64,000 nt of DNA, from contig NZ_MSCW01000008.1 in the NCBI RefSeq assembly GCF_001981305.1, positions 248,001 to 312,000 on the forward strand, in the 5' to 3' direction. Under the pieces are notes generated by a model that saw only the letters and a list, made by a program, of their open reading frames with translations, made no database searches and was not told where the DNA came from. The position numbers and the translations under genes are program-made. Positions 1 to 10,177 of the stretch are shown one piece after another. This DNA comes from Marinobacter lutaoensis (GTDB lineage: Bacteria; Pseudomonadota; Gammaproteobacteria; Pseudomonadales; Oleiphilaceae). Position 1 is the stretch's first letter. Each line of letters begins with the position of its first letter.

Positions 1-453
1 ATGGCGGAAGTGGTCATGGATTTCTTCGATCGGGTCAAGTCGGCCAGTCGTGGTTTCGCCTCCCTGGACTATCATTTCGTGCGCTTCCAGACCGCCAACT
101 TGGTCCGGCTCGATGTCCTGATCAACGGTGACCGGGTCGATGCCCTGGCGCTGATCGTGCATAAGGAACAGGCGCACTACAAGGGCCGGCAGCTGATCGA
201 GAAGATGAAGGAGCTGATTCCCCGGCAGATGTTCGATATTGCCATTCAGGCGGCTATCGGCAATCAGGTGGTGGCCAGGGTGACGGTCAAGGCGCTGCGC
301 AAGAACGTGACCGCCAAGTGCTACGGTGGCGACGTGAGCCGCAAGAAGAAACTGTTGCAGAAGCAGAAGGAAGGTAAGAAACGCATGAAGCAACTCGGTA
401 ACGTCGAGGTGCCCCAGGAAGCATTTCTTGCCGTATTGAAAGTCGACAAATAG
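1..453 (+). CDS. lepA: Elongation factor 4 (LepA), C-terminal part
   Basis: This is the 3' end of lepA; the gene begins before the window and the ATG at position 1 is an internal methionine. LepA is a ribosomal GTPase that acts on translocated or stalled ribosomes. The visible 150 residues cover the last part of the EF-G-like domain and the LepA-specific C-terminal domain. The typical tail is present: [15 protein letters not shown], a lysine-rich stretch ([18 protein letters not shown]) and [12 protein letters not shown]. The downstream neighbour is lepB, 14 bases away, the classical lepA-lepB operon. The assignment is firm; only the N-terminal GTPase half is not visible. Confidence 0.97.
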   Translation: MAEVVMDFFDRVKSASRGFASLDYHFVRFQTANLVRLDVLINGDRVDALALIVHKEQAHYKGRQLIEKMKELIPRQMFDIAIQAAIGNQVVARVTVKALRKNVTAKCYGGDVSRKKKLLQKQKEGKKRMKQLGNVEVPQEAFLAVLKVDK

Positions 454-467
454 CAGAAGGCCCCCGG

Positions 468-1277
468 ATGGATATTGATTTTCCCCTGGTATTGGTGGTC
501 CTCACCCTGGCAACCGGACTGATCTGGCTGGCGGATATCCTGTTCCTGCGCGAGCGCCGGCTATCGGCCGCGAGGGCCCAGGGAGCCGGGCAGCCGACCG
601 GGACCGATGGTCTCCCGTCCGAGCAGGCCGAGCCGAAAGAACCCTACCTGGTCGACCTGAGCCGCTCGTTCTTTCCCGTGCTCGCCATCGTCCTGATCCT
701 GCGCTCGTTTCTGGTGGAACCGTTTCAGATCCCCTCCGGCTCCATGTTGCCGATACTCGAAGTGGGAGACTTCATCTTGGTGAACAAGTACGCCTACGGT
801 CTCCGGCTACCGGTGCTCGGTACCAAGATTGTCGACGTGGGCGAGCCCCAGCGTGGCGATGTCATGGTTTTCCGCTACCCTGAGGATGGCGAGACCAACT
901 ACATCAAGCGGGTGATCGGGTTGCCGGGGGATCACATCCGCTACCGTGACAAGCAGCTGTTCATCAATGGCAAGCGGATCGAAAGCCAGTTCGTGGCCCG
1001 CCTGCCGCCGGTGGAGTTGCGCCGGGAGATCCTGGGCGAGGTGGAACACGATATCTTCCTGACCCTGGGCCGTCCGGGCACCTCCGGTGAAGGCGAGTGG
1101 GTGGTGCCGGAAGGGCACTACTTTGTCATGGGTGACAATCGGGACAACAGCAACGACAGCCGATACTGGGGCATGGTCCCCGAGGACATGGTGGTCGGCA
1201 AGGCCTTTGCCATCTGGATGCACTGGAAGTCGTTGGGCAGCCTGCCATCCTTTGATCGTGTGGGCAGTATCGAATAA
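468..1277 (+). CDS. lepB: Signal peptidase I
   Basis: Membrane-bound Ser/Lys protease that removes signal peptides from exported proteins on the periplasmic face. The 269-residue product has an N-terminal hydrophobic segment (about residues 6-26), a cytoplasmic linker, and a second hydrophobic segment (about 67-82). The nucleophile motif PSGSM follows (Ser92), then the general-base motif YIKRVIGLPGD (Lys147). The family box MGDNRDNSNDSRYWG sits near the C terminus. Length and two-helix topology fit the gammaproteobacterial enzyme. It lies between lepA and the DUF4845 gene, in the expected secretion/RNA-processing operon. Confidence 0.97.
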   Translation: MDIDFPLVLVVLTLATGLIWLADILFLRERRLSAARAQGAGQPTGTDGLPSEQAEPKEPYLVDLSRSFFPVLAIVLILRSFLVEPFQIPSGSMLPILEVGDFILVNKYAYGLRLPVLGTKIVDVGEPQRGDVMVFRYPEDGETNYIKRVIGLPGDHIRYRDKQLFINGKRIESQFVARLPPVELRREILGEVEHDIFLTLGRPGTSGEGEWVVPEGHYFVMGDNRDNSNDSRYWGMVPEDMVVGKAFAIWMHWKSLGSLPSFDRVGSIE

Positions 1278-1303
1278 TTCGGGCGATTCGGAGCGCGGTA
1301 ACA

Positions 1304-1693
1304 ATGAAAACGGACAAGCTTTCCTCCATGGGGCGCCAGCGCGGCGCGTCGGTGCTCACCACGCTGGTGATGGTGCTGTTCTTCGGCAGCCTGCTGACGC
1401 TGGTGATCAAACTGGGGCCCGTCTACATTGACGACCTCACCATCCAGGAGGCGTTGGAAAGCCTCGAGGGCACGGAGGGGCTCTCCGGCATGGGGCCGGC
1501 CCAGGTCCTGAGCCTGATCAACAAGCGCCTGAGCGTGAACAACATCCGCGGCTTCGACCTCAAGCAGATTCAGATTGAGAAAGACGGTGACATCGTCCAC
1601 CTCAACGTGGATTACGAGGTTCGAAACAACATCATCAGCAACGTGGATGCGGTCATCCACTTCCAGCACGAGTACGAGTTGAAGGGCAAGTGA
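1304..1693 (+). CDS. DUF4845 family small membrane protein
   Basis: The 129-residue product has a short basic N terminus, one membrane helix at about residues 17-38 (VLTTLVMVLFFGSLLTLVI) and a soluble remainder. It resembles the DUF4845 proteins that sit between lepB and rnc in many gammaproteobacteria. The small prepilin-like N-terminal segment with a large extracytoplasmic tail is typical. Its biochemical role is not established. The ATG at 1304 is preceded by a GGAG-like site. Its stop codon overlaps the GTG start of rnc by four bases, suggesting translational coupling. Confidence 0.85.
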   Translation: MKTDKLSSMGRQRGASVLTTLVMVLFFGSLLTLVIKLGPVYIDDLTIQEALESLEGTEGLSGMGPAQVLSLINKRLSVNNIRGFDLKQIQIEKDGDIVHLNVDYEVRNNIISNVDAVIHFQHEYELKGK

Positions 1694-2379
1694 GTTCGCA
1701 ACCGGATCTGGACCAGTTACAACGACGCATCGGCTATCAGTTCCGCTCGCCTGAGCGGCTGCTGCTTGCACTGACCCACCGCAGCTACGGCAATCAGAAC
1801 AACGAGCGCCTGGAGTTTCTTGGTGACTCCATCGTCAACATGGTGATCGCCGAATACCTGTACCTGCATTTCGAGAAGGCCCGGGAAGGGCAGCTCAGCC
1901 GGCTTCGGGCCCGGATGGTCAAGGGCACGACCCTGGCGGAGATTGGCCGGGAGTTCGAGCTGGGTAAATACCTGCGTCTGGGGTCCGGTGAGCTCAAGAG
2001 CGGTGGCTACCGGCGCGACTCCATCCTGGCAGACGCGGTGGAGTCGATCATCGGTGCCATCTACCTGGACAGCGACTTCCTGACTTGCCGGGCGCAGGTG
2101 CTGCGCTGGTTCGAGCAGCGACTGAACAACCTGGACCTCCAGGACACCCAGAAGGACCCCAAAACCCGGCTGCAGGAGTACCTGCAGTCCCGGCAGTTTC
2201 CATTGCCCCGCTACGACGTTATTTCCGTCGAGGGCGAGGCCCACAACCAGACGTTCCACGTCGCCTGCGCCCTGCCGTCCCTGGATCGGCGCACCACCGG
2301 AAGCGGCAGCAGCCGCCGGGTGGCGGAGCAGCAGGCCGCTCGCAACGCCCTGAAAGAACTCGGCGTGGAGAATTCCTGA
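1690..2379 (+). CDS. rnc: Ribonuclease III
   Basis: Double-stranded-RNA endonuclease that processes rRNA precursors and structured mRNAs. The 229 residues hold the catalytic signature NERLEFLGD at about 38-46, the second acidic cluster ([14 protein letters not shown]) near 115-128, and a C-terminal double-stranded RNA-binding domain (about 155-226, ending [16 protein letters not shown]). The start is GTG at 1690, overlapping the upstream stop. The gene ends with a one-base overlap (TGATG) into era. Length is standard for the family. Confidence 0.97.
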   Translation: MSSQPDLDQLQRRIGYQFRSPERLLLALTHRSYGNQNNERLEFLGDSIVNMVIAEYLYLHFEKAREGQLSRLRARMVKGTTLAEIGREFELGKYLRLGSGELKSGGYRRDSILADAVESIIGAIYLDSDFLTCRAQVLRWFEQRLNNLDLQDTQKDPKTRLQEYLQSRQFPLPRYDVISVEGEAHNQTFHVACALPSLDRRTTGSGSSRRVAEQQAARNALKELGVENS

Positions 2380-3296
2380 TGAACGAGATCACGCGCCCCG
2401 ACGACCCAGACAGTCGTTGCGGCTTTGTCGCCATTGTCGGCCGCCCCAATGTTGGCAAGTCCACCTTGCTGAACCATATCCTGGGGCAGAAACTCAGCAT
2501 CACCTCACGCAAGCCCCAGACCACCCGTCACCAGGTGCTCGGCATCAAGACCGACGGCCCGGTGCAGGCCATCTACGTGGACACGCCGGGCATGCACGAG
2601 GAGGAGCCCCGGGCCCTCAACCGCTACATGAACCGGGCCGCGTCCTCGGCCCTGGTGGATGTGGATGTGGTGGTGTTCGTGGTGGACCAGCTGGCCTGGA
2701 CGCCGGCGGATGAGCTGGTGCTGGACAAGCTGTCCAGGGTCCGTTGCCCGGTCATCCTGGCCGTTAACAAGGTGGACAAGCTGGCCAATCGGGAACAGCT
2801 GCTGCCCCATATCGAAATGCTCTCGAAAAAGCGGGAGTTTGCCGAGATCATCCCGCTGTCCGCCTTGAAGGAAACCAACCTGGCGCCGCTGGAGGCTGCG
2901 GTTGGGCGTTTTCTGCCCAAGAGCGTGCACTTTTATCCGGATGATCAGATCACGGACCGGAGCGAACGCTTCTTGGCCTCGGAGATCGTCCGGGAAAAGA
3001 TCACCCGTCAGCTCGGGGCGGAGGTTCCCTACTCGGTGGCGGTGGAGATCGAGCAGTTCAAGCACGAGGGTAAGACCTTGCACATCGCGGCCTTGATCCT
3101 GGTGGAGCGGGAGGGCCAGAAGAAGATCATCATCGGCGACAAGGGGGCCCGCCTGCGCCGAATCGGTCAGGAGGCGCGCTTGGACATGGAGCGCCTGTTC
3201 GGCAGCAAGGTCATGCTGCGCCTGTGGGTCAAGGTCAAGCGTGGCTGGGCCGACAGTGAGCGGGCGCTGAGAAGCCTGGGCATGGACAGCCACTGA
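2379..3296 (+). CDS. era: GTPase Era
   Basis: Essential GTPase that binds the 3' end of 16S rRNA during 30S assembly. The start is the ATG at 2379, overlapping the rnc stop by one base. An open frame continues upstream inside rnc, but that extension is not Era-like. The 305-residue protein shows G1 (GRPNVGKS, residues 21-28), G3 (DTPG), G4 (NKVD) and a C-terminal KH domain with [15 protein letters not shown]. Pairing with rnc and recO is the usual operon arrangement. Confidence 0.97.
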   Translation: MNEITRPDDPDSRCGFVAIVGRPNVGKSTLLNHILGQKLSITSRKPQTTRHQVLGIKTDGPVQAIYVDTPGMHEEEPRALNRYMNRAASSALVDVDVVVFVVDQLAWTPADELVLDKLSRVRCPVILAVNKVDKLANREQLLPHIEMLSKKREFAEIIPLSALKETNLAPLEAAVGRFLPKSVHFYPDDQITDRSERFLASEIVREKITRQLGAEVPYSVAVEIEQFKHEGKTLHIAALILVEREGQKKIIIGDKGARLRRIGQEARLDMERLFGSKVMLRLWVKVKRGWADSERALRSLGMDSH

Positions 3297-3303
3297 GACC
3301 GCC

Positions 3304-4032
3304 ATGAAAGGCGCGGAACACCAGGAGCCCGCGTATGTGCTGCATCGCCGGCCCTGGCGTGAACACAGCCTGCTGGTCGACCTGTTCACCCTCAACCACG
3401 GCCGCGTGACGGTCATTGCCCGTGGTGCCACTCGCGCCCGAAGTCCGCTGAAGGCCCAGTTGCAGCCGTTCCTGCCGCTGTTGCTGGACTGGGCCGGCCG
3501 GGGCGATCTCAAAACCCTGACCCAGGTGGAGGTCCGTTCCGGGCCGGCCCTGTCACGCCCGATTGCACTGTACAGCGGCTTGTACCTGAACGAGCTGTTA
3601 CAGCGCATCCTGCCGGTGGCGGATCCCCATCCGGATCTGTTCGCCGCGTACATCGACACGGTGGCACACCTGGCCGAGGCCGTGGACATCGAGCCCATCC
3701 TGCGCCGCTTCGAGAGGCGCTTCGCGGCCGCTCTTGGCTATGATTTCGCCTGGGACCGGGCGACCGACACCGGCGCTCCGGTCGAACCGGACCGGTCCTA
3801 TGGCTACGACCCGGAACAGGGCATCGTGGCTACGCCGGCCCCCGGCGTCCGGTTGTGGCACCTGCCGGGGCGGGCCTTGCTGGCCCTGGCGGAGGACGAT
3901 CTGGTTTCCGCCGAATGCCGCCGGGTGGCCAAACAGGTCATGCGGGCGCTGGTGGACTACCTGCTCCAGGGGCGTCCCCTGAACAGTCGCCGGCTATTCA
4001 CCCAGCTTCGTGGAGAACACCATGAACCCTAG
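3304..4032 (+). CDS. recO: DNA repair protein RecO
   Basis: RecO assists RecF/RecR in loading RecA onto SSB-coated gaps. The 242-residue product has the N-terminal OB-fold region ([19 protein letters not shown], residues 10-28) and a helical C-terminal part ([21 protein letters not shown]-like region) typical of RecO. No zinc-cysteine cluster is evident, as is common in gammaproteobacterial RecO. It begins seven bases after era and its last 11 bases overlap pdxJ. Confidence 0.93.
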   Translation: MKGAEHQEPAYVLHRRPWREHSLLVDLFTLNHGRVTVIARGATRARSPLKAQLQPFLPLLLDWAGRGDLKTLTQVEVRSGPALSRPIALYSGLYLNELLQRILPVADPHPDLFAAYIDTVAHLAEAVDIEPILRRFERRFAAALGYDFAWDRATDTGAPVEPDRSYGYDPEQGIVATPAPGVRLWHLPGRALLALAEDDLVSAECRRVAKQVMRALVDYLLQGRPLNSRRLFTQLRGEHHEP

Positions 4033-4762
4033 AGTTTTGCTTGGAGTCAACATCGATCACGTGGCAACCCTGCGCCAGGCGCGGGGCACCCGCTATCCGG
4101 ATCCAGTGCAGGCCGCCATGATCGCCGAGGAGGCCGGTGCCGACGGCATTACCCTGCATCCCCGGGAAGACCGCCGCCACATCCAGGACCGCGACGTCCT
4201 GCTGCTGCGGGAAACACTGCAAACCAAGATGAACCTGGAAATGGCAGTGACCGAGGCCATGCTGGCGTTTGCCGAGCAGGTGCGCCCCGAGTGCGTCTGC
4301 CTGGTTCCGGAAAAGCGGGAGGAGTTGACCACCGAGGGCGGTCTGGATGTCGACGGCCAGGAAGACCGCGTGGCCAGTGCCTGCGAGCGCCTGTCCCGCA
4401 TCGGTGCGGAAGTGTCGCTGTTCATCGACCCGGATCCGGTCCAGATCGACGCGGCGGTGCGCTGCGGTGCCCCGGTGGTGGAACTGCATACCGGTGAATA
4501 CGCCGAAGCCAGAACGCCGGAGGAAACGGAGGCGGCGTTTTCGGCGCTGGTGGAGGCAGTGGCCTATGCCCGCAAGAAGGGATTGGTGGTCAACGCCGGG
4601 CACGGTCTGCACTATCACAACACCGAGCGGGTCGCGGCCATCCCCGGGATTCATGAGCTGAACATCGGCCACGCGATCATTGCCCGGGCGGTGTTTGTCG
4701 GACTCAAGCAGGCGGTCGCCGACATGCGGGCGATTCTCGACCGTGCCCGAGGACGCGCCTAG
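4022..4762 (+). CDS. pdxJ: Pyridoxine 5'-phosphate synthase
   Basis: Condenses 3-amino-1-hydroxyacetone 1-phosphate with 1-deoxyxylulose 5-phosphate to give pyridoxine phosphate, the last ring-forming step of vitamin B6 synthesis. The 246-residue protein begins [21 protein letters not shown] chose ATG 4022 over the in-frame GTG 4010 because GGAG lies six bases before it and family members start here. The active-site regions [19 protein letters not shown] and [11 protein letters not shown] are intact. It overlaps recO by 11 bases. Its stop shares the CTAG tetranucleotide with the opposite-strand barA stop. Confidence 0.96.
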   Translation: MNPRVLLGVNIDHVATLRQARGTRYPDPVQAAMIAEEAGADGITLHPREDRRHIQDRDVLLLRETLQTKMNLEMAVTEAMLAFAEQVRPECVCLVPEKREELTTEGGLDVDGQEDRVASACERLSRIGAEVSLFIDPDPVQIDAAVRCGAPVVELHTGEYAEARTPEETEAAFSALVEAVAYARKKGLVVNAGHGLHYHNTERVAAIPGIHELNIGHAIIARAVFVGLKQAVADMRAILDRARGRA

Positions 4763-7638
4763 GACGCGGTTTCCGCCTCGCCCCGATGTTCCCGGAACAG
4801 CTGCTGCCAGTCCATCTGCTCACTCCAGGCCAGCAGCCGGTCGATGGCCGCCAGCAGCTGTTCCAGCAATCCCTCCAGGTCCGGCTCGGTACGTTTCAGC
4901 CCGGTTTCCAGGCGGTTCGCCGCCGTCCTCAGTTCGGGTACCCCGCAGTAGCGAGTGGCGCCGTGCAGCTTGTGCACGCAGTCAATCAGTGCCTCGGTGT
5001 TGCCGGCCGCCCACAGCCGGCTCAGTTTGTCCCGGTCCGTGATCAGCTGTTCCAGTAGCATGCTGAACAGCTCCTCCGCCAAGTCGGCCTTACCCGCAGC
5101 CAGCTGAATACTTTCCTCGATGCTCACGCATTCCTGCTGCAGCTTCCGGCTGGACGGACGCAGGGTGGCGCGGCGGGTATCCCGGATGTCTGGGGTGGCG
5201 ACGGTCTCGCCGGTGACGCCGCAGTCGTAGCCGGTGAAGTCCCGTATGAGCGCGGCCAGCTGGCGGCTGCTGATGGGTTTCGCCATGTAGCCGTCGAACC
5301 CCTGCTGGGTCAGCTGGTGCTGCTCCTCGGACAGCGCGTGGGCGGTCAGGGCAATGATCGGGGTGCGGTGATGGTTGTCGTCCAGCTCGCGGATGCGGGC
5401 GGTGGTCTCGACGCCGTCCATGCCCGGCATCTGCAGATCCATGAACACCAGATCAAACGGCTGCTGTCGGGCCTTGCTCAGGGCCTCGAAGCCGCTGGCG
5501 GCACCTTCGGCCTCGATCTGGAAGTCTCGCAGCAGGGTCAGGACCAGTTTCAGGTTGGCTTCGTTGTCGTCCACCGCCAGCACCCGGGGGGCTTGTGGGG
5601 TGGGGCGGGGCGGTGGGGGCACCGCAGGAAACTCCGCCATCACCGGCTCGCGGGTGTGGATGCCATGCACCAGGAGCAGCAGCTCCTCGTACAGGGCATC
5701 GCGGCAGACCGGCTTGGTGAGATGGCCGCTGGCGAGGTGGGTCAGGCCGTTGTCGTGGGTCTCCAGCGTCGGGGTCAGCAGCAGCGTGCGACAGTCGCGC
5801 TCGATCTCCAGGGTCCGGACCAGGTTGATGTACTGGCTGGAGTTCAGCAGGTGGCGGGTGATGCCGATGACGGCCACGGCGTAGCCCGCCTGGTTTTTCT
5901 GGGCCTCCTCGATCTGTTCCTGCATGGCGCCGGGTGAGGCCACCCGGTCCACCGTCATGCCCCAGTCCCTCAGCATGTGTTCGACTGCCAGGCCGGTGGT
6001 TTTCTGGTGCTCCAGATAGAGGACCCGCTCACCCTGCAGCGCATCCTTCGGACTGACGGTATCACCGCTGGCCGCCAGGTCCGAATTCAGCGTGAACCAG
6101 AAGGTAGAGCCCTTGCCCAGTTCGCTTTCCAGCCCGATTTTGCCGCCCATTTCTTCCACCAGGCGCTTGGAGATGGCCAGACCGAGCCCGGTGCCGCCAT
6201 ACTGCCGGGCGGTGGAGGCGTCGGCCTGGCTGAACGCATTGAACAGGGACTGTTGCTGCGCCCGGGAGAGGCCGACGCCGGAGTCGGTGATGCTGATACG
6301 CAGGGTGACGCGGTTGCGTTCCTTGTCTTCCTCTTCCAGGCTGGCGCGCAGCACCACCTCGCCGGTTTGTGTGAACTTGATGGCGTTGTTGACCAGGTTG
6401 GTGATGATCTGCTTGACCCGCAGGGGATCGCCCATGATGTTGTCCGGTACATCGTGGTAGACCAGGGGCACCAGATCCAGGTTCTTGGCATGGGCCGCCG
6501 GCGCCAGCATGACCATCACTTCCTCGATGGTGTCTCTGAGGTGGAACGGCACCCGATCGAGGATCAGCTTGCCGGCTTCGATCTTGGAAAAGTCCAGGAT
6601 GTCGTTGATGATGGTCAGCAGGATCTCCGAGGATTTGCGGATGGTGTTGAGGTGATCTCTCTGGGGTCGCGGCAGAGGGCTCTTGAGCAGCAGCTCGGTG
6701 AAACCGATGATGCCGTTCAGCGGCGTCCGGATCTCGTGGGACATGTTGGCCAGGAATTCGGACTTGATACGGCTCGCTTCCAGAGCCTCCTTGCGGGCGA
6801 AGTCCAACTCGATGTTCTGGATCTCGATGGTCTCAAGAGTTTCCCGCAGGTCCTCGGTGGCCTGGTCGATGTTCTGCTGCATTTCCGCCTGTGCCCGGCT
6901 GAGTTCCTCGGCCATGGCGTTGAGCCCCGATTCCAGCTGCTCGAACTCCGGGCCGGCGCCGGTATAGACCCGGGTATCCAGCTTGCCTTCCTTGAGCTTG
7001 GCGACCGCCGCGTTCAGTTCGAAGATCGGATCGGTGAAGGCGCGGCTCAGGCGCAGGGCGATGGCGAGGCTGACAATCACGCCGCCCAGTACGAGCAGCA
7101 GGGAAATCAGCATGGCCTTGTAGGTTTCCTTGTCCGTGCGCACGTGGGACATTTCCACCGACACCCAGCCCAGCGGCTTGCTCAGCTCGGACGTGGACTG
7201 GCGGATACCCAGATCGAGCATGGACTCGATCATCAGGTTTTGCAGCTGTACCGGGGTCACGAAACGGGTGCTTTCCAGGTCGACCACCCGGGTGGCGCCG
7301 CTGGCGGGCAGGTGTTCGGCGGCGAGTCGCTCGGAGCTGCCGGGCCCGGTGTGCAGCAGGCGGCGGCCGTCGCTGTCATAGAAGGTGATGGAGCGGACGT
7401 CCTGCTCCTCCAGAAAGGCGTTGGACAGGCTGCTGAGCAGGCTGCGGTTGCCGGTGAACAGACCGTATTCGGCACCGGCGGCGAGCTGGCGTGACAGCGA
7501 CTCTCCCCGGTCCCGGAGCAGGCTCTCGATGTTGTTGACCCAGCTGTAGGTGAAGAACAACCCCAGCATCAACGTCGTCAGCAGGGTGGGGACAAGCGTC
7601 ACCACCAGAACTTTCTTGCGAATACCCCAACGTCGCAT
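4759..7638 (-). CDS. barA: Hybrid sensor histidine kinase BarA/GacS
   Basis: Tripartite hybrid kinase of the BarA/GacS family, which phosphorylates the response regulator UvrY/GacA and so controls the CsrA/RsmA small-RNA switch. The 959-residue protein starts [11 protein letters not shown] at 7638, with AGGA upstream. It has a membrane helix (about 10-30), a periplasmic sensor region, a second helix (about 165-187), HAMP, HisKA with phosphoacceptor [11 protein letters not shown], and an ATPase domain ending [14 protein letters not shown] degenerate receiver-like segment, a true REC domain ([15 protein letters not shown]) and a C-terminal HPt domain ([12 protein letters not shown]) follow. It is transcribed away from cysM. 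The matching GacA gene is not in the window. Confidence 0.95.
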   Translation of the reverse strand: MRRWGIRKKVLVVTLVPTLLTTLMLGLFFTYSWVNNIESLLRDRGESLSRQLAAGAEYGLFTGNRSLLSSLSNAFLEEQDVRSITFYDSDGRRLLHTGPGSSERLAAEHLPASGATRVVDLESTRFVTPVQLQNLMIESMLDLGIRQSTSELSKPLGWVSVEMSHVRTDKETYKAMLISLLLVLGGVIVSLAIALRLSRAFTDPIFELNAAVAKLKEGKLDTRVYTGAGPEFEQLESGLNAMAEELSRAQAEMQQNIDQATEDLRETLETIEIQNIELDFARKEALEASRIKSEFLANMSHEIRTPLNGIIGFTELLLKSPLPRPQRDHLNTIRKSSEILLTIINDILDFSKIEAGKLILDRVPFHLRDTIEEVMVMLAPAAHAKNLDLVPLVYHDVPDNIMGDPLRVKQIITNLVNNAIKFTQTGEVVLRASLEEEDKERNRVTLRISITDSGVGLSRAQQQSLFNAFSQADASTARQYGGTGLGLAISKRLVEEMGGKIGLESELGKGSTFWFTLNSDLAASGDTVSPKDALQGERVLYLEHQKTTGLAVEHMLRDWGMTVDRVASPGAMQEQIEEAQKNQAGYAVAVIGITRHLLNSSQYINLVRTLEIERDCRTLLLTPTLETHDNGLTHLASGHLTKPVCRDALYEELLLLVHGIHTREPVMAEFPAVPPPPRPTPQAPRVLAVDDNEANLKLVLTLLRDFQIEAEGAASGFEALSKARQQPFDLVFMDLQMPGMDGVETTARIRELDDNHHRTPIIALTAHALSEEQHQLTQQGFDGYMAKPISSRQLAALIRDFTGYDCGVTGETVATPDIRDTRRATLRPSSRKLQQECVSIEESIQLAAGKADLAEELFSMLLEQLITDRDKLSRLWAAGNTEALIDCVHKLHGATRYCGVPELRTAANRLETGLKRTEPDLEGLLEQLLAAIDRLLAWSEQMDWQQLFREHRGEAETAS

Positions 7639-7791
7639 ACGGTAGTCCTGAATCTTGTTCGCGCCGGCTCGTGGGCCGGGCATCACTTCCCTGTCAGAAT
7701 AGACGGTCCGGCCGGTCCCCACCGAGGCGGTCCCAGCCCCTCCGAATCGGACGGATATAGCCGGTGGTCATGGATATAGCGACAAGCTGTA

Positions 7792-7821
7792 TTGGGATGA
7801 CGCGGCCATAACGCGTATTAT
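7792..7821 (+). promoter_or_regulatory. Candidate sigma-70 promoter for cysM
   Basis: TTGGGA (7792-7797) and TATTAT (7816-7821) are separated by 18 bases, and the cysM start lies 32 bases beyond the -10 box. The fit is four of six at -35 and five of six at -10. It is the best promoter-like match in the barA-cysM divergent region. It was judged by eye only. Confidence 0.45.
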
Positions 7822-7853
7822 TCGGAGCCAAAAGTGTACCACAGGGTTGGATT

Positions 7854-8747
7854 ATGACTTTCCCCACCATCGAAGATTATGTTGGCCACACGCCCCTGGT
7901 GCGGCTGCAACGCCTGCCTGGCGAAACCAGTAATATCATCCTGGCCAAGCTCGAAGGCAACAACCCTGCCGGCTCGGTCAAGGACCGGCCGGCCCTGAGC
8001 ATGATTCAGGAGGCTGAGCGCCGGGGTGAGATTCAGCCCGGCGATACACTGATCGAGGCCACCAGTGGCAACACCGGCATCGCTCTGGCCATGGCAGCGG
8101 CCATCAAGGGCTACCGGATGGTGCTGATCATGCCCGAGAACATGAGCGAGGAGCGGCGGGCCGCCATGCGTGCCTATGGTGCCGAGATCGTTACCGTGAG
8201 CCAGCAGGAGGGCATGGAAGGGGCCCGCGACCTAGCGCTGGCCATGGCGGCGGACGGGCGGGGCAAGGTGCTGGACCAGTTCAGCAACCCCGACAACCCG
8301 CTCGCGCACTACCGGACCACCGGACCGGAGATCTGGGAACAGACCGGTGGCCGGATCACTCACTTTGTCAGCGCCATGGGCACCACCGGTACCATCATGG
8401 GCGTGTCCCGGTACCTCAAGGAGCGCAATCCAGGGATTCAGGTGATTGGCCTGCAGCCGAGGGAAGGCGCGTCGATTCCCGGTATCCGTCGTTGGCCGGA
8501 GGCCTACCTGCCCAAGATCTACGACGCCCGTCGGGTCGACCGGGTGCTCGACATCGGCCAGGACGAGGCGGAACAGACCATGCGGGCGTTGGCCGCCCGA
8601 GAAGGTATCTTCTGCGGCGTCTCCTCCGGTGGCGCCATTGCCGCGGCCCTGAAATTGTCTGAGCAGGTTGAAAACGCCGTGATCGTGGCCATTATCTGTG
8701 ACCGTGGTGACCGTTACCTGTCCACAGGCGTCTTTCCCGGCGCCTGA
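7854..8747 (+). CDS. cysM: Cysteine synthase B (O-acetylserine sulfhydrylase)
   Basis: PLP enzyme making cysteine from O-acetylserine (or O-phosphoserine) and sulfide or thiosulfate. The 297-residue protein has the PLP-lysine motif [11 protein letters not shown] (Lys43), the substrate loop [12 protein letters not shown], and the phosphate-binding glycine loop near [17 protein letters not shown] lies near the C terminus. CysM is favoured over CysK by the length and by the CysM-type N terminus ([17 protein letters not shown]). It is divergent from barA and followed closely by rlmD. Confidence 0.93.
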   Translation: MTFPTIEDYVGHTPLVRLQRLPGETSNIILAKLEGNNPAGSVKDRPALSMIQEAERRGEIQPGDTLIEATSGNTGIALAMAAAIKGYRMVLIMPENMSEERRAAMRAYGAEIVTVSQQEGMEGARDLALAMAADGRGKVLDQFSNPDNPLAHYRTTGPEIWEQTGGRITHFVSAMGTTGTIMGVSRYLKERNPGIQVIGLQPREGASIPGIRRWPEAYLPKIYDARRVDRVLDIGQDEAEQTMRALAAREGIFCGVSSGGAIAAALKLSEQVENAVIVAIICDRGDRYLSTGVFPGA

Positions 8748-8772
8748 ATCCGTCAGCAGTAGAGAACCCACT

Positions 8773-10122
8773 ATGAGCAAGAGACGCCGGAAGGTTCTGC
8801 CCCAGGAGCCGGTCCGATGTGCTATCGAAACCCTCAGCCATGACGGCCGGGGCATCGCGCGCCAGGAAGGCAAGACGCAATTCGTGGACGGTGCCCTGCC
8901 GGGGGAAACCGTGATGGCGAAAATGGTGTCCAGCCGTCGCAAGTTCGATGAACTGCGCACGCTGGAGGTTCTGGAGCCGGTGCCGGAGCGGCAGGCGCCT
9001 CCCTGTGAGTATGCCGACCTGTGCGGCGGTTGCAGCCTCCAACACATGAGCGGCGATGCCCAGATCCGGTTCAAGGAAGACACCCTGCGCGAGCATTTTG
9101 CCCACTTTGGGGGCATCGAGCCGGAACACTGGGAAGCCCCGATGCGCTCGGAACGCACCACCGGCTACCGCCGTAAGGCCCGCCTTGGTGTGCGTTACGT
9201 CCGGGCCCGGGCGTCGGTGCTGGTTGGTTTCCGGGAAAAGCGGAACAATTTTCTGACGGACATCGACCGTTGCGTGGTACTGGATCCGCGCATTGGTGAG
9301 CGTATCACCCCCTTGCGCGAGTTGTTGCAGGGGCTGGACGCCTACGACCGGATTGCCCAAGTGGAGGTGGCCTGCGGTGATGACGCCGCAGCGCTGGTAT
9401 TCCGCAACATGGAGGCCTTGAGCGAGCGCGACCGGAACCGGTTGATCGACTTTGGCCAGGCCCACGACTTGCATATCTACCTGCAACCGAAGGGGCCGGA
9501 TACGGTGCACCGGATCTGGCCGGCGTCCGGGGATGCCTCGGAGGAGCGCCTGGACTATCGTCTGGAAGCGTTCGACCTGACCCTGCGTTTTCATCCCATG
9601 GACTTTACCCAGGTCAATGCAGACATCAACCGGGCGATGATAAATCGTGCCGTGGACTGGCTCGACGTGCAGCCTGGTGAGCGGGTGCTGGACCTGTTCT
9701 GCGGTCTGGGTAACTTCACCCTGCCGCTGGCACGCCGTGGCGGCCAGGTGGTGGGCGTGGAGGGCGATGAAGCCATGGTGCGGCGCGGCCGCGAGAACGC
9801 CAGGCTCAATGGTCTGGACAATGTCACCTTCTACGGTGCCGACCTGCAGGGCGACTTTACCCGTGAGCCTTGGGCCCGGGAGGGGTTCGACAAGATTCTG
9901 ATCGATCCGCCCCGGTCCGGTGCGGAGGACGTGTGTCGGTACCTGACGGCCTTCGGTGCCCGGCGGATCGTCTATGTGTCCTGTAACCCGGCCACCCTGG
10001 CCCGGGACGCGGGCGTCATGGTACGCAATGGCTATCGCCTGGTGCGTGCCGGTGTGATGGACATGTTCCCCCACACCACCCATGTGGAATCCATTGCCCT
10101 GTTCGAACGGGCGAATCACTGA
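8773..10122 (+). CDS. rlmD: 23S rRNA (uracil(1939)-C5)-methyltransferase
   Basis: SAM-dependent enzyme that methylates U1939 of 23S rRNA. The 449-residue protein begins [11 protein letters not shown] at ATG 8773. It has an N-terminal TRAM domain (residues about 12-70) and the iron-sulfur cysteines in [14 protein letters not shown]. The SAM-binding motif [15 protein letters not shown] and the catalytic cysteine motif [12 protein letters not shown] follow. Its position between cysM and relA matches related genomes. Confidence 0.95.
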   Translation: MSKRRRKVLPQEPVRCAIETLSHDGRGIARQEGKTQFVDGALPGETVMAKMVSSRRKFDELRTLEVLEPVPERQAPPCEYADLCGGCSLQHMSGDAQIRFKEDTLREHFAHFGGIEPEHWEAPMRSERTTGYRRKARLGVRYVRARASVLVGFREKRNNFLTDIDRCVVLDPRIGERITPLRELLQGLDAYDRIAQVEVACGDDAAALVFRNMEALSERDRNRLIDFGQAHDLHIYLQPKGPDTVHRIWPASGDASEERLDYRLEAFDLTLRFHPMDFTQVNADINRAMINRAVDWLDVQPGERVLDLFCGLGNFTLPLARRGGQVVGVEGDEAMVRRGRENARLNGLDNVTFYGADLQGDFTREPWAREGFDKILIDPPRSGAEDVCRYLTAFGARRIVYVSCNPATLARDAGVMVRNGYRLVRAGVMDMFPHTTHVESIALFERANH

Positions 10123-10177
10123 TGGGTTCGGTGCCGCCATGGAGGGCGGCGATGACAAGCGGGAATGGCAGTGCGTT

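Noticed and set aside
2085..2378. N-terminal extension of era upstream of ATG 2379
   Set aside because: Lies inside rnc in another frame and codes for Pro/Arg-rich nonsense; Era homologues start at the chosen ATG.
5977..7494. 505-codon open frame antisense to barA
   Set aside because: Antisense of a clearly conserved histidine kinase; no recognisable domain or ribosome-binding site.
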